Below, in pieces: positions 27,094 to 36,410 of a stretch of 64,000 nucleotides of DNA. Source of the stretch: Gemmobacter serpentinus. Lineage in GTDB: Bacteria > Pseudomonadota > Alphaproteobacteria > Rhodobacterales > Rhodobacteraceae. How positions within the stretch are numbered: the first letter of the stretch is position 1; each line of letters starts with the position of its first letter. Under the pieces are notes generated by a model. That model worked only from the letters and a program-made list of their open reading frames with translations. It did no database searches and was not told where the DNA came from. Made by a program: the position numbers and the translations under genes. The DNA lies in contig NZ_WCHR01000018.1 of the NCBI RefSeq assembly GCF_008973825.1, forward strand, positions 212,369 through 276,368, read 5' to 3'.

Positions 27094-27978
27094 ATGATCG
27101 ACCGGCTGGAGATGTTCATAGCCCTCGCCAATGAAGGGCATTTCGGGCGCGCCGCGCAGGTCTGCGGCGTGACGCAGCCCACATTGTCTTCAGCGATCAA
27201 GCAGTTGGAGGATCAGCTTGGGGTGCAGCTGGTCTGGCGCGGATCGCGCTTTCAGGGGCTGACGCCCGAAGGGCAGCGCGTGCTGGACCGCGCCCGCCGC
27301 ATCGTGGCTGATGCGCGCGCCCTGCGCGATGAGATGCGCAGCCTGCATCATGGGCTGGCGGGCCATCTGCGCATCGGGGTGATCCCGACCGCGCTGCCGA
27401 TGGTCGCCGATCTGACCACGCCCTTCACCCGCCGCCACCCCAATGTCCGGGTCACGTTGTTGTCGCGCACCTCGGTCGAGATCCTGACCGGGATCGAACG
27501 CCTCGATCTTGATGCGGGTGTCACCTATCTTGACAATGAACCCCTGGGCCGCGTCACGCAGGTGCCACTTTACGCCGAATTTTACCGCCTGCTCTGCGCG
27601 CCATCGCATCCGCTGGCCGGGCGGGCGCAGGTGACATGGGCGGAGTTGCGTGACCTCCCGCTATGCCTGCTGACCGGCGACATGCAGAACCGCCGCATCG
27701 TCAACCAGCATTTGACCGAAGCCGGGATCGGCGCGGCGCCGATGGTCGAATCAAATTCCACCATCGCGCTGATGGCCCATGTGCTGAGCGGCGAATGGGT
27801 GTCGATCCTGCCGAAAAAGCTGGCCGAACTGTTCGCCCAGGGCGGCGGGATTGTCGCCGTGCCCATCGTCGGGCCAGAGGTGGAGCATCTGGTCGGGCTG
27901 ATTGCGACCCATCGCGTTCCGCCAACGCCATTGATCGCCGCCTTGCTGGACTCGGCCCGCCGCATCGCTGAGGTTTGA
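27094..27978 (+). CDS. LysR-family regulator of formate dehydrogenase
   Basis: 294-residue transcription factor. The N-terminal helix-turn-helix (MFIALANEGHFGRAAQ, TQPTLSSAIKQLEDQLG) is followed by a LysR effector domain. ATG at 27094 after GGGGGGACGGGG. It directly precedes fdsG in the same direction, and its stop codon lies within a TTGATAG/CTATCAA inverted repeat that starts a cluster of likely operator sites. Regulators in this position of fds operons respond to formate (family context); regulation here is inferred. Confidence 0.85.
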   Translation: MIDRLEMFIALANEGHFGRAAQVCGVTQPTLSSAIKQLEDQLGVQLVWRGSRFQGLTPEGQRVLDRARRIVADARALRDEMRSLHHGLAGHLRIGVIPTALPMVADLTTPFTRRHPNVRVTLLSRTSVEILTGIERLDLDAGVTYLDNEPLGRVTQVPLYAEFYRLLCAPSHPLAGRAQVTWAELRDLPLCLLTGDMQNRRIVNQHLTEAGIGAAPMVESNSTIALMAHVLSGEWVSILPKKLAELFAQGGGIVAVPIVGPEVEHLVGLIATHRVPPTPLIAALLDSARRIAEV

Positions 27979-28028
27979 TAGATAAATCCTATCAAGCAAC
28001 GGCATATCAATATTGATTTGGCTATCAA
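27975..28028 (+). promoter_or_regulatory. operator cluster between the LysR gene and fdsG
   Basis: TTGATAG (27975-27981) and CTATCAA (27989-27995) form a perfect inverted repeat with a 7-nt spacer. The palindrome ATCAATATTGAT follows at 28006-28017, and another CTATCAA at 28022-28028. This spacing of repeated ATCAA/TTGAT half-sites over about 54 bp is what a tetrameric LysR regulator would contact. The fdsG ribosome-binding site GGGAGG follows near 28056. Confidence 0.75.
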
Positions 28029-28069
28029 CCGCGCCCATTCTGGCTGTCAGCTAACGGGAGGTCAGCCAA

Positions 28070-28537
28070 ATGCCGGATCAGGCCGCAATGCTTGCGCGGG
28101 TCAAAGAGATCATTTCCGCGCATGACGGGATCGAGGGGCCCTTGCTGCCGATCCTTCACGCGGTGCAGGCGGCCTTCGGTCATGTGCCACAGGCGGCCTT
28201 GCCGGTGATCGCGCAAAGCCTGTCGCTGTCGCGCGCCGAGGTGCATGGCGTGATGACCTTCTATCATGATTTCCGTGCAGAGCCCGCCGGGCGGCATGTG
28301 CTGAAACTGTGCCGGGCGGAAAGCTGTCAATCGGTGGGGGCGGATCAGGTGGCACAGCAGGCCATGGCGCAGCTGGGGCTGGACTGGCACGAGACCACGC
28401 CCGATGGCCGCGTGACGCTGGAGCCCGTTTTCTGCCTTGGCCTTTGCGCCTGTGGCCCGGCCGCCATGGTCGATGGTCGTGTGGTCGGGCGCGTCGATGC
28501 CGACAGGCTCGCCGATCTGATTGCGGAGGTGCGCTGA
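28070..28537 (+). CDS. fdsG: NAD-dependent formate dehydrogenase gamma subunit
   Basis: 155-residue [2Fe-2S] thioredoxin-like protein, homologous to NuoE. The four cluster cysteines lie in LCRAESCQS and CLGLCACGP, in the order expected for the family. It passes electrons within the soluble FdsABG complex, which oxidises formate to CO2 with NAD+. AACGGGAGG precedes the ATG. The stop overlaps the fdsB start. Confidence 0.93.
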   Translation: MPDQAAMLARVKEIISAHDGIEGPLLPILHAVQAAFGHVPQAALPVIAQSLSLSRAEVHGVMTFYHDFRAEPAGRHVLKLCRAESCQSVGADQVAQQAMAQLGLDWHETTPDGRVTLEPVFCLGLCACGPAAMVDGRVVGRVDADRLADLIAEVR

Positions 28538-30057
28538 TGCGGATCTATATTCCCCGTGATGCGGCCGCCAAGGCACTGGGCGCAGATGCCGTTGCCAGGG
28601 CCATTCAGGCCGAGGCGGCGCGGCGCGGGCTGGAAGTAACCATCATCCGCAACGGATCGCGCGGCATGGTCTGGCTGGAGCCGCTGGTCGAGGTGGAAAC
28701 GCCCGAGGGCCGCATTGCCTTTGGCCCGATGGTGCCGGGGCAGGTGGCCCAGGTCTTTGATGGCGGTCCGCTGGCCTTGGGTCTGACCGAGGATCTGCCC
28801 TGGATGAAGGGCCAGACCAGATTGACCTTTGCCCGTTGCGGCGTGATCGATCCGCTGGATCTGGCGGATTTCCGTGCCCATGGCGGGTTCAAGGGGCTGG
28901 AACGCGCGATCACCCTGTCGGGGGCCGCGATTGTCGATGAGGTCACCAGATCCGGCTTGCGCGGGCGCGGCGGGGCGGGCTTTCCGACCGGGATCAAATG
29001 GAAGACGGTGCATGATGCGCCGGGGCCGCAGAAATACATCGTGGCCAATGCCGATGAGGGTGATAGCGGCACCTTTGCCGACCGTATGATCATGGAAGGC
29101 GACCCCTTCACCCTGATCGAAGGCATGACCATTGCCGGGCTGGCGGTCGGGGCCACCAAGGGCTTCATCTATTCGCGGTCGGAATACCCCGATGCCAATG
29201 CCACGCTGGCCGAGGCGCTGCGCCTGGCGCGGGCGGGCGGCGTGCTGGGCGCATCGGTTCTGGGCTCTGGTCGGGCCTTTGATATCGAGCTGCGCGTGGG
29301 GGCAGGCGCCTATGTCTGCGGCGAGGAAACCGCGCTGCTGAACAGTCTTGAGGGTAAGCGCGGCACTGTGCGCGCCAAGCCGCCGCTGCCCGCGCTGCAA
29401 GGTTTCATGGGGCGGCCCACGGTCGTCAACAACGTGATCTCGCTGGCCACGGTGCCGGTGATCCTTGACCGCGGGGCGGAGTTCTATGCGGGTTTCGGTC
29501 TGGGCCGGTCGCGCGGCACCATCCCCTTGCAGATCGCGGGCAATGTGAAGCAGGGCGGGCTTTACGAGATCGCCTTCGGCCTGAGCCTGCGCGAGATTGT
29601 CGAAGGGATCGGCGGCGGCACGGCCTCGGGGCGTCCGGTCAAGGCAGTGCAGGTGGGCGGCCCGCTGGGGGCCTATCTTGCGCCGCACCAGTTTGAAACC
29701 CCCTTCGGCTATGAGGAATATTCCGGCCAGAACGCGCTGATCGGCCATGCCGGGCTGACCGTCTTTGACGACAGCGCGGATATGCTGAAACTCGCGCGGT
29801 TCGCGATGGAATTCTGCGCCATTGAATCCTGCGGCAAATGCACGCCCTGCCGCATCGGCGCGGTGCGCGGGGTGGAAACGCTGGACCGCATCGCCCGCGG
29901 CGATGACGGGGCGATCCCGCTGCTGACCGACCTGTGTGAAACCATGAAGGCGGGCTCGCTTTGTGCGCTTGGCGGCTTTACCCCCTATCCGGTGATGTCG
30001 GCGCTGACGCATTTCCCCGATGATTTCACCAGCACGCACAAGGAGGCCGCCGAATGA
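28537..30057 (+). CDS. fdsB: NAD-dependent formate dehydrogenase beta subunit
   Basis: 506-residue flavoprotein homologous to NuoF, carrying FMN, the NAD(H) site and a [4Fe-4S] cluster. Landmarks: GRGGAGFPTGIKW (NADH loop), ANADEGDSGTFADR (FMN region), CGEETALLNSLEG, and the cluster motif ESCGKCTPCRIG near the C-terminus. An N-terminal extension of about 110 residues precedes the NuoF core, as in FdsB proteins. The ATG overlaps the fdsG stop; the next gene starts inside its stop codon. Confidence 0.94.
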   Translation: MRIYIPRDAAAKALGADAVARAIQAEAARRGLEVTIIRNGSRGMVWLEPLVEVETPEGRIAFGPMVPGQVAQVFDGGPLALGLTEDLPWMKGQTRLTFARCGVIDPLDLADFRAHGGFKGLERAITLSGAAIVDEVTRSGLRGRGGAGFPTGIKWKTVHDAPGPQKYIVANADEGDSGTFADRMIMEGDPFTLIEGMTIAGLAVGATKGFIYSRSEYPDANATLAEALRLARAGGVLGASVLGSGRAFDIELRVGAGAYVCGEETALLNSLEGKRGTVRAKPPLPALQGFMGRPTVVNNVISLATVPVILDRGAEFYAGFGLGRSRGTIPLQIAGNVKQGGLYEIAFGLSLREIVEGIGGGTASGRPVKAVQVGGPLGAYLAPHQFETPFGYEEYSGQNALIGHAGLTVFDDSADMLKLARFAMEFCAIESCGKCTPCRIGAVRGVETLDRIARGDDGAIPLLTDLCETMKAGSLCALGGFTPYPVMSALTHFPDDFTSTHKEAAE

Positions 30058-30266
30058 ACGACAAGGTTCAGGGCCCGGCCTCCTACTTTCCTTCCATTGA
30101 ACAGGAATACGGCCAGCCGATGCAGCACTGGTTCGACCTGATCGGGCCACGTCTGTCGGAGCCGCATATGCAGATCGTGCGCTTCCTGAAGGAAGATCAT
30201 GGTCTGGGTCACGGCCATGCCAATGCCATCGTGGCGCATCAGCTTGCCCAACGGAAAGGGGCCTGA
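30054..30266 (+). CDS. DUF4287-like small protein inside the fds operon
   Basis: 70-residue soluble protein with the pieces YFPSIEQEYGQPMQHWFDL and LKEDHGLGHGHANAIVAHQL, which match what I recall of the DUF4287 family (often linked to a DUF5655-type transport domain elsewhere). Here the domain stands alone. Its ATG overlaps the fdsB stop (ATGA), and fdsA starts 1 nt after its stop. The standard order is fdsG-B-A-C-D without this gene, so it is an addition. Role unknown. Confidence 0.8.
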   Translation: MNDKVQGPASYFPSIEQEYGQPMQHWFDLIGPRLSEPHMQIVRFLKEDHGLGHGHANAIVAHQLAQRKGA

Positions 30267-30267
30267 G

Positions 30268-33159
30268 ATGAAAGATTTCATCATCCCGGATCGCGATTTC
30301 GGCACCCCCGCCGCCAAATCGAAAACCATGGTGACGCTCAGCATCGACGGGTTTGACGTGACCGTGCCCGAGGGCACCAGCATCATGCGCGCGGCGGCCG
30401 AGATCGGCATTTCCGTGCCCAAGCTGTGCGCCACCGACAGTCTGGATGCCTTCGGGTCCTGCCGGTTGTGTCTGGTGGAGGTGGAGGGGCGCAATGGCAC
30501 GCCCGCCTCCTGCACCACGCCGGTGGCACCGGGCATCAAGGTCCATACCCAGACCGGCAAGCTGAAACAGCTGCGGCGCGGCGTGATGGAGCTGTATATT
30601 TCGGATCACCCGCTGGATTGCCTGACCTGCGCGGCCAATGGCGATTGCGAATTGCAGGATATGGCGGGGGCCGTGGGTCTGCGCGATGTGCGCTATGAGG
30701 CGCCCGAAAACGGAAAGATGGAAACCCATTTCCGCGCCAAGGACACCTCAGGTGCTGCCAATCCGCAATGGCTGCCGAAAGACGACAGCAACCCCTATTT
30801 CAGCTATGATCCCAGCAAATGCATCGTTTGCAATCGCTGCGTCCGCGCCTGCGAAGAGGTGCAGGGCACCTTCGCGCTGACCATCGAAGGTCGGGGCTGG
30901 GACAGCCGGGTTCATGCCGGGCTGAAAGAGGATACGTTCCTGTCCTCTGATTGCGTGTCCTGCGGGGCTTGCGTGCAGGCCTGCCCGACTGCCACGCTGG
31001 TTGAAAAATCCATCATCGACATCGGCACGCCCGATCGCGGCATCGTCACCACCTGCGCCTATTGCGGCGTCGGCTGCCAGTTCAAGGCCGAGATGCGCGG
31101 CGATGAGCTGGTGCGTATGGTGCCCTACAAGCACGGCAAGGCCAATCGCGGCCATAGCTGCGTGAAGGGTCGCTTTGCCTATGGCTATGCCAGCCACAAA
31201 GATCGCATCCTGTCGCCGATGATCCGCGACAGCATCAATGACCCCTGGAAAGAGGTCAGCTGGGCCGAGGCGATGGCGTTTGCCGCAAACCGCATGAAGG
31301 CCATTCAGGATCAATATGGCCGCCAGTCGGTCGGTGTCATCACCTCGTCACGCTGCACCAATGAAGAAGCCTATCTGGTGCAAAAGCTGACCCGCGCGGT
31401 GTTTTTGAACAACAACACCGATACTTGCGCCCGGGTCTGCCATTCGCCCACCGGCTATGGTCTCGGCCAGACCTTCGGCACCTCGGCGGGCACGCAGGAT
31501 TTCGACTCGGTCGAGGATTGCGATGTGGCGCTGGTGATCGGGGCCAACCCGCATTCCGGCCACCCGGTCTTTGCCAGCCGCCTGAAAAAGCGTCTGCGCC
31601 AGGGGGCAAAGCTGATCCTTGTCGATCCGCGCCGCACCGAGATGTTCGAGGGGCCGCATTACCGCGCCGCCCACCATCTGGCGCTGAAGCCCGGCACCAA
31701 TGTCGCCGTCGTCTCGGCCATGGCGCATGTCATCGTGACCGAGGGGCTTTATGATGAGGAATTCATCCGCACCCGTTGCGACTGGGACGAGTTCCAGGAT
31801 TACGCGGCCTTCATCAGCGAACCGCAACACGCGCCCGAGGCGATTGAACTTCTGACCGGGGTACCCGCAGCCGAACTGCGCGGGGCGGCACGGCTTTATG
31901 CCACAGGCGGCAATGCCGCGATCTATTACGGTCTGGGTGTGACGGAACACAGCCAAGGCTCCACCACCGTCATCGCCATCGCCAATCTCGCCATGCTGAC
32001 CGGCAATATCGGCCGCCCCGGCGTGGGGGTGAACCCGCTGCGCGGCCAGAACAACGTGCAGGGCAGCTGCGACATGGGGTCTTTCCCGCATGAGCTGCCG
32101 GGCTATCGCCATGTGAAAGGCCCCGAGGTTCGCGCGATTTACGAGGCGGCATGGGGCGTGCCGATCGATCCGGAGCCGGGCCTGCGCATCCCCAATATGC
32201 TGGATGCGGCGGTGGAAGGCAGCTTCAAGGGGCTTTACTGTCAGGGCGAAGACATCCTGCAATCCGACCCCGATACCAAACATGTCGCGGCCGGCCTTGC
32301 GGCGATGGAATGCGTGATCGTCCATGACCTGTTCCTGAACGAAACCGCGAATTATGCCCATGTCTTCTTCCCCGGCTCGTCCTTCCTTGAGAAAGACGGC
32401 ACCTTCACCAATGCCGAACGCCGCATCAACCGCGTGCGCAAGGTGATGGCCCCGAAGCAGGGCTATGCCGATTGGGAAGTGACGCAGCTTTTCGCCCGCG
32501 CCATGGGGGCGGATTGGAACTACACCCATCCGGCGCAGATCATGGAAGAGATCGCGCTGACCACGCCCAGCTTTGCCGGTGTCAGCTATGACCGGCTGGA
32601 AGAACTGGGCTCGGTCCAGTGGCCCTGCAACGAGGCCGCGCCCGAGGGCACGCCCCTGATGCATATCGACGGTTTCGTGCGCGGGCGCGGCAAGTTCATC
32701 CGCACCGAATATGTCGCCACCGATGAACGCAGCGGCCCGCGCTTCCCGCTGTTGCTGACCACCGGGCGGATCCTCAGCCAGTATAATGTGGGGGCGCAGA
32801 CAAGGCGCACCGAGAACGTAGTCTGGCACCCGGAGGATGTGCTGGAGATCCACCCGCATGACGCCGAAAATCGTGGCATCCGCGAAGGCGACTGGGTGCG
32901 CCTTGCCAGCCGGGCTGGGGAAACCACGCTGCGCGCCACGGTGACCGATACCGTTTCGCCGGGCGTGGTCTATACGACCTTCCACCATCCGGTGACTCAG
33001 GCCAATGTCATCACCACCGATTTCAGCGACTGGGCGACCAATTGCCCGGAATACAAGGTGACGGCGGTGCAGGTCAGCCCCTCCAACGGGCCCAGCGAAT
33101 GGCAAGAGGAATACGAGGCGCAGGCGGCGCTGTCGCGCCGGATTGCGGCGGCCGAATGA
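30268..33159 (+). CDS. fdsA: NAD-dependent formate dehydrogenase alpha (molybdenum) subunit
   Basis: 963-residue catalytic subunit. In order: an N-terminal [2Fe-2S] domain (CATDSL, GSCRLCLVEV), a His/Cys [4Fe-4S] site (HPLDCLTCAANGDCELQ), two ferredoxin-type clusters (CIVCNRCVRACEE, CVSCGACVQACPT), the [4Fe-4S] cluster of the molybdopterin domain (CAYCGVGCQ ... HSCVKGR), and the bis-MGD domains. The molybdenum ligand is Cys in DTCARVCHSP, so this is a non-selenocysteine enzyme. ATG at 30268 chosen from family length and the adjacent upstream stop. It needs FdhD and molybdopterin synthase, both encoded nearby. Confidence 0.96.
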   Translation: MKDFIIPDRDFGTPAAKSKTMVTLSIDGFDVTVPEGTSIMRAAAEIGISVPKLCATDSLDAFGSCRLCLVEVEGRNGTPASCTTPVAPGIKVHTQTGKLKQLRRGVMELYISDHPLDCLTCAANGDCELQDMAGAVGLRDVRYEAPENGKMETHFRAKDTSGAANPQWLPKDDSNPYFSYDPSKCIVCNRCVRACEEVQGTFALTIEGRGWDSRVHAGLKEDTFLSSDCVSCGACVQACPTATLVEKSIIDIGTPDRGIVTTCAYCGVGCQFKAEMRGDELVRMVPYKHGKANRGHSCVKGRFAYGYASHKDRILSPMIRDSINDPWKEVSWAEAMAFAANRMKAIQDQYGRQSVGVITSSRCTNEEAYLVQKLTRAVFLNNNTDTCARVCHSPTGYGLGQTFGTSAGTQDFDSVEDCDVALVIGANPHSGHPVFASRLKKRLRQGAKLILVDPRRTEMFEGPHYRAAHHLALKPGTNVAVVSAMAHVIVTEGLYDEEFIRTRCDWDEFQDYAAFISEPQHAPEAIELLTGVPAAELRGAARLYATGGNAAIYYGLGVTEHSQGSTTVIAIANLAMLTGNIGRPGVGVNPLRGQNNVQGSCDMGSFPHELPGYRHVKGPEVRAIYEAAWGVPIDPEPGLRIPNMLDAAVEGSFKGLYCQGEDILQSDPDTKHVAAGLAAMECVIVHDLFLNETANYAHVFFPGSSFLEKDGTFTNAERRINRVRKVMAPKQGYADWEVTQLFARAMGADWNYTHPAQIMEEIALTTPSFAGVSYDRLEELGSVQWPCNEAAPEGTPLMHIDGFVRGRGKFIRTEYVATDERSGPRFPLLLTTGRILSQYNVGAQTRRTENVVWHPEDVLEIHPHDAENRGIREGDWVRLASRAGETTLRATVTDTVSPGVVYTTFHHPVTQANVITTDFSDWATNCPEYKVTAVQVSPSNGPSEWQEEYEAQAALSRRIAAAE

Positions 33160-33959
33160 TGGAGACGCGCGCGCCTGTGCCGCGTCGGGCGGTCCGGGCC
33201 GGGGGGATGAGCCCGGGCACCCGGATGCTGCCCGCCGAGGTGGCGGTGGCGCTTTCCTATAATGGATCCACCCATGCGGTGATGATGGCGACACCCGCAG
33301 ATCTGGAGGATTTCGCGCGCGGCTTCACCCTGACCGAAGGCATTGCCAGCCTTGCCGAAATCGAAAGCATCGAGCCGCAGGAAACCCCGCGCGGCATTGA
33401 TCTGCAAATCTGGCTGGGCTCGGATGCGGCCGAGCGGCAGGCCAGACGGCGGCGCAGCATGGCCGGGCCGGTCGGCTGCGGGCTGTGTGGCATCGACAGT
33501 CTGGAAGAGGCGGTCCGCCGCCCGCGCCCGCTGCCGCCTGACGGTTTCACCATGACGGCAGGTCAAGTACAGGCCGCGATGGCGGAGTTGGAGGCGCATC
33601 AGCCGCTGCATGACGCAACCCGCGCTGCCCATTGCGCCGCCCTTTGGCGGCCCGGCGGCATCTTGGCCGCACGCGAGGATGTTGGCCGCCACAATGCGCT
33701 GGACAAGCTGATCGGCGCGGTCGGGCCGCGCAATGACGGCGCGGTGATCCTGACCTGCCGGGTCTCCATCGACATGGTGCAAAAGGCCTGCGCCGCGGGA
33801 TTTCCGGTCATGATCGCGGTCTCGGCCCCCACGGCTGCGGCGGTCGCCATGGCCGATGCCGCCGGGCTGACCCTGATCGGGCTGGCGCGGCCCGACAGTT
33901 TCGAGATTTTCACCCATCCTGACCGGATCCCGCCTGAGGAGGCCGCCAATGTCGCATGA
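33156..33959 (+). CDS. fdhD: formate dehydrogenase accessory sulfurtransferase FdhD
   Basis: About 267 residues; also called FdsC in fds operons. It transfers sulfur to the bis-MGD cofactor before insertion into the alpha subunit. The conserved reactive loop is VGCGLCGIDSLEEA, and the later signature REDVGRHNALDKLIG is diagnostic. Two overlapping start options exist (ATG 33156 within the fdsA stop, ATG 33159). Its 3' end overlaps fdsD. Confidence 0.93.
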   Translation: MMETRAPVPRRAVRAGGMSPGTRMLPAEVAVALSYNGSTHAVMMATPADLEDFARGFTLTEGIASLAEIESIEPQETPRGIDLQIWLGSDAAERQARRRRSMAGPVGCGLCGIDSLEEAVRRPRPLPPDGFTMTAGQVQAAMAELEAHQPLHDATRAAHCAALWRPGGILAAREDVGRHNALDKLIGAVGPRNDGAVILTCRVSIDMVQKACAAGFPVMIAVSAPTAAAVAMADAAGLTLIGLARPDSFEIFTHPDRIPPEEAANVA

Positions 33960-34182
33960 TAATGCCGTGCAGACCAAGCTGATCACCATGGCAAACCAGA
34001 TCGCGCGCTTCATGGAAAGCAAGCCGCATGATGAAGGCGTCAGCGGCTTGGCGAGCCATATCAACGATTATTGGGAACCCCGGATGCGCCGCCAACTGTT
34101 CGAGCTGATCGACAAGGGCGGCGCGGGATTTCGCCCGCTGGTGCTGGAAGCCGCGCCGCAAATCCGCCGCCCCGCTGCCTGA
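33949..34182 (+). CDS. fdsD: formate dehydrogenase delta subunit
   Basis: 77-residue small protein of the FdsD family: KLITMANQIARFME near the start, then HINDYWEPRMRRQLFELI. Last gene of the operon, overlapping fdhD by 11 nt. In related systems the delta subunit is needed for an active enzyme although it carries no cofactor. Confidence 0.9.
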   Translation: MSHDNAVQTKLITMANQIARFMESKPHDEGVSGLASHINDYWEPRMRRQLFELIDKGGAGFRPLVLEAAPQIRRPAA

Positions 34183-34280
34183 AACCCGCGGTGCCTGTCG
34201 TTGCCGCGCCGGTGTGTGGGCCTGTGGGCGGCTGGGACTCGCGGCATCGCAATGGCTTGCCACGCACCGCGCCATTCATC

Positions 34281-34328
34281 TGTTCCCAAATATCCTCTGG
34301 GGGTCCGGGGGGCGAAGCGCCCCCGGCG
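34281..34328 (-). repeat. dispersed intergenic repeat, GAGGATATTT type, with GC hairpin
   Basis: Read on the minus strand: a GC-rich stem (CGCCCCC ... GGGGGCG, loop 3 nt), then GGACCCCCAGAGGATATTTGG. The same layout appears around 41.5 kb, and a related one at 56.3 kb. It lies in the 177-bp gap between fdsD and the convergent Hsp70 gene and may end one or both transcripts. Confidence 0.6.
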
Positions 34329-34359
34329 GCATTCGCCAGATCCCCGTCGAAAGGCCATC

Positions 34360-35595
34360 TCACCCGAAGCGCCGCCGCGCCTCCAGCGCGAGGCCGGTGC
34401 CGACGCTGCCCAGATCGTCGCCGCGATCCTGCCGTGCGCCCGGCAACATCTGTGCCAGCAACTGCTGCAACACGGGCAGACGGCTGGATCCCCCGGTCAG
34501 GAAGACGGTCTGCACCTGATCGGGTTTGACGCCCCCTTGCGCCAGAACACGGGCAATCAGATCGGCCAGACGGGTCAGGGGCGCAGCCATCGCGCCTTCC
34601 AGCATCTCGCGCCGCACCACCGGGTTCGGTGCCCCGCATAGCGGTGACAGCATCAGGCGCGCTGCCTCATCGTGGCTGAGCGCAATCTTCACCCGCTCCA
34701 CCTCCATGGCAAGGGCATGGCCGTGATGCCCGTCGATCAAACGCAGGAAGCGGTCGATCAGTTCAGGCTGGTCGATCTCGTGGCGCAACGCCTTCAGGTC
34801 GGTCAGCGTCTGGCGGCTGTAGATCACGTTGATCCGGTGCCAGGTCGCCAGATCCAGATAGTAATGCCGTGGCATGGTGCCCGCCCCGCCCTTGGTCGCC
34901 GCGCCAAACCCCAGATGAGGCAGGGCGGCCGTCAGGCTCAGCAGCCGGTCGAAATCGGTGCCGCCTAGCCGGATACCGTCATTGCCAAGAATGTCACCCG
35001 CGCGGTCAGCCAGCCGGGCGCGATCCGGCCCCACCCGCACCAGCGACACGTCCGATGTGCCGCCGCCGATATCGACGATCAGCACCAGCTCCTCGCGGGT
35101 AAGACGGCTCTCATAATCCAAGGCGGCGGCGATGGGCTCGAACTGGAAGGACACCTGTTCAAACCCGATCTCGCGCGCGATCTCGGCCAGCACAGATTCG
35201 GCCTGAGCATCGCCCGCGGGATCGTCATCGATGAAATGCACCGGCCGCCCCAGCACCACGGCCGAGACCGGCGCGGGCAGACGGGCGCGGATGCTGGCCA
35301 GAAACCGGGCCAGCACCTCGCGGAAGCTGACATTGCGGGTGCCGACGCGGGTGCGCTCAGAAATCAGGCCCGATCCAAGGGTGGATTTCAGACCGCGCAT
35401 CAGGCGGCCTTCCTCGCCCTCCAGATAGGCGTTGATCCCCGCGCGCCCCATCAAGGGCGGGCCATCCTCGGCCCAGAACACCGCAGAGGGCAGGGTGGCC
35501 TCGTTCTCTTCCAGCGGCAACAGGCGCGCGCCATCCGCATCCGCCATGCCGAGGGTGGAATTCGAGGTGCCGAAATCGATGCCGCAGGATGCCAT
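34360..35595 (-). CDS. yegD: Hsp70-family protein, YegD type
   Basis: 411-residue actin-fold ATPase related to DnaK but lacking its peptide-binding domain. Phosphate-1 motif CGIDFGTSNSTLGMA at the N-terminus, phosphate-2 VLIVDIGGGTSDVSLV (nt about 35045-35095) and adenosine motif FLTGGSSRLPVL near the C-terminus. YegD-type proteins are putative chaperones of undefined substrate. Monocistronic between fds and pgsA, convergent with fds. Confidence 0.9.
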   Translation of the reverse strand: MASCGIDFGTSNSTLGMADADGARLLPLEENEATLPSAVFWAEDGPPLMGRAGINAYLEGEEGRLMRGLKSTLGSGLISERTRVGTRNVSFREVLARFLASIRARLPAPVSAVVLGRPVHFIDDDPAGDAQAESVLAEIAREIGFEQVSFQFEPIAAALDYESRLTREELVLIVDIGGGTSDVSLVRVGPDRARLADRAGDILGNDGIRLGGTDFDRLLSLTAALPHLGFGAATKGGAGTMPRHYYLDLATWHRINVIYSRQTLTDLKALRHEIDQPELIDRFLRLIDGHHGHALAMEVERVKIALSHDEAARLMLSPLCGAPNPVVRREMLEGAMAAPLTRLADLIARVLAQGGVKPDQVQTVFLTGGSSRLPVLQQLLAQMLPGARQDRGDDLGSVGTGLALEARRRFG

Positions 35596-35746
35596 GGGTC
35601 CGATGCCTGTCGCTTGGGAAAGGCGGCTGACCTAGCGCCCTGAACCGGGCCTGTAAAGCGGCGCATAGCCGATTGCGCGCTATGGTTGTATCTGCAGGTC
35701 ACGCGCCCCCTTCCCCCGCTGCAAGGCTTGGGCTACGACTGTCGCC

Positions 35747-36409
35747 ATGACGTGGAATATCCCGAATATCCTGACGCTGTTGCGTCTTCTGGCCGCGCCC
35801 GGTGTCGCGGTGATGTTCCTTTACTTCCACCGCCCCTGGGCGGATTGGCTGGCGCTGGCGCTGTTTGTCGGCGCGGCCGTCACCGATTGGTTCGATGGCT
35901 ATCTGGCGCGGCTGTGGAAGCAGGAATCCAAATTCGGGGCCATGCTGGATCCGATTGCCGACAAGGCGATGGTGCTGATCGCGATCATGGTCATCACGGG
36001 CTATTCCGGCATGAATCCGTGGTTGATCCTGCCCGCGACGGTGATCTTCTTCCGCGAGGTCTGTGTGTCTGGCCTGCGCGAGTTTCTGGGCAGCGTTGCG
36101 GGGCAGCTGAAGGTCACCAAACTGGCCAAGTGGAAGACCACCGCGCAGATGGTGGCCATCGCGGTGCTGTTTCTGGGCACCGGGCTGGAATATATGGAAG
36201 GCATTACCATGCGCGGCATGACGCCGGAGCAGTATGCCGATGCCATTGCCGCAGGTATCGCCGATCCGATCCGCACCTGCGGCGGGCGCGATTGCGCGAC
36301 CTATGCCACCAATATCGGCCTTGTGCTGATCTGGATCGCGGCCATCCTGACACTGATCACCGGGCTTGATTACTTCCGCAAGGCGCTGCCCTTCCTGAAG
36401 GACAAGTAG
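35747..36409 (+). CDS. pgsA: CDP-diacylglycerol-glycerol-3-phosphate 3-phosphatidyltransferase
   Basis: 220-residue membrane enzyme making phosphatidylglycerol-phosphate, the first step of phosphatidylglycerol and cardiolipin synthesis. The CDP-alcohol phosphotransferase motif is intact: DGYLARLW, then FGAMLDPIADK (D-G-x2-A-R-x8-G-x3-D-x3-D). Hydrophobic helices surround it. ATG at 35747 gives MTWNIPNILTLLRLLAAP. One nucleotide separates it from moaD. Confidence 0.95.
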   Translation: MTWNIPNILTLLRLLAAPGVAVMFLYFHRPWADWLALALFVGAAVTDWFDGYLARLWKQESKFGAMLDPIADKAMVLIAIMVITGYSGMNPWLILPATVIFFREVCVSGLREFLGSVAGQLKVTKLAKWKTTAQMVAIAVLFLGTGLEYMEGITMRGMTPEQYADAIAAGIADPIRTCGGRDCATYATNIGLVLIWIAAILTLITGLDYFRKALPFLKDK

Positions 36410-36410
36410 G

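Noticed and set aside
30268..33159. Possible selenocysteine formate dehydrogenase
   Set aside because: The molybdenum-ligand position is a Cys codon in DTCARVCHSP and no in-frame TGA occurs.
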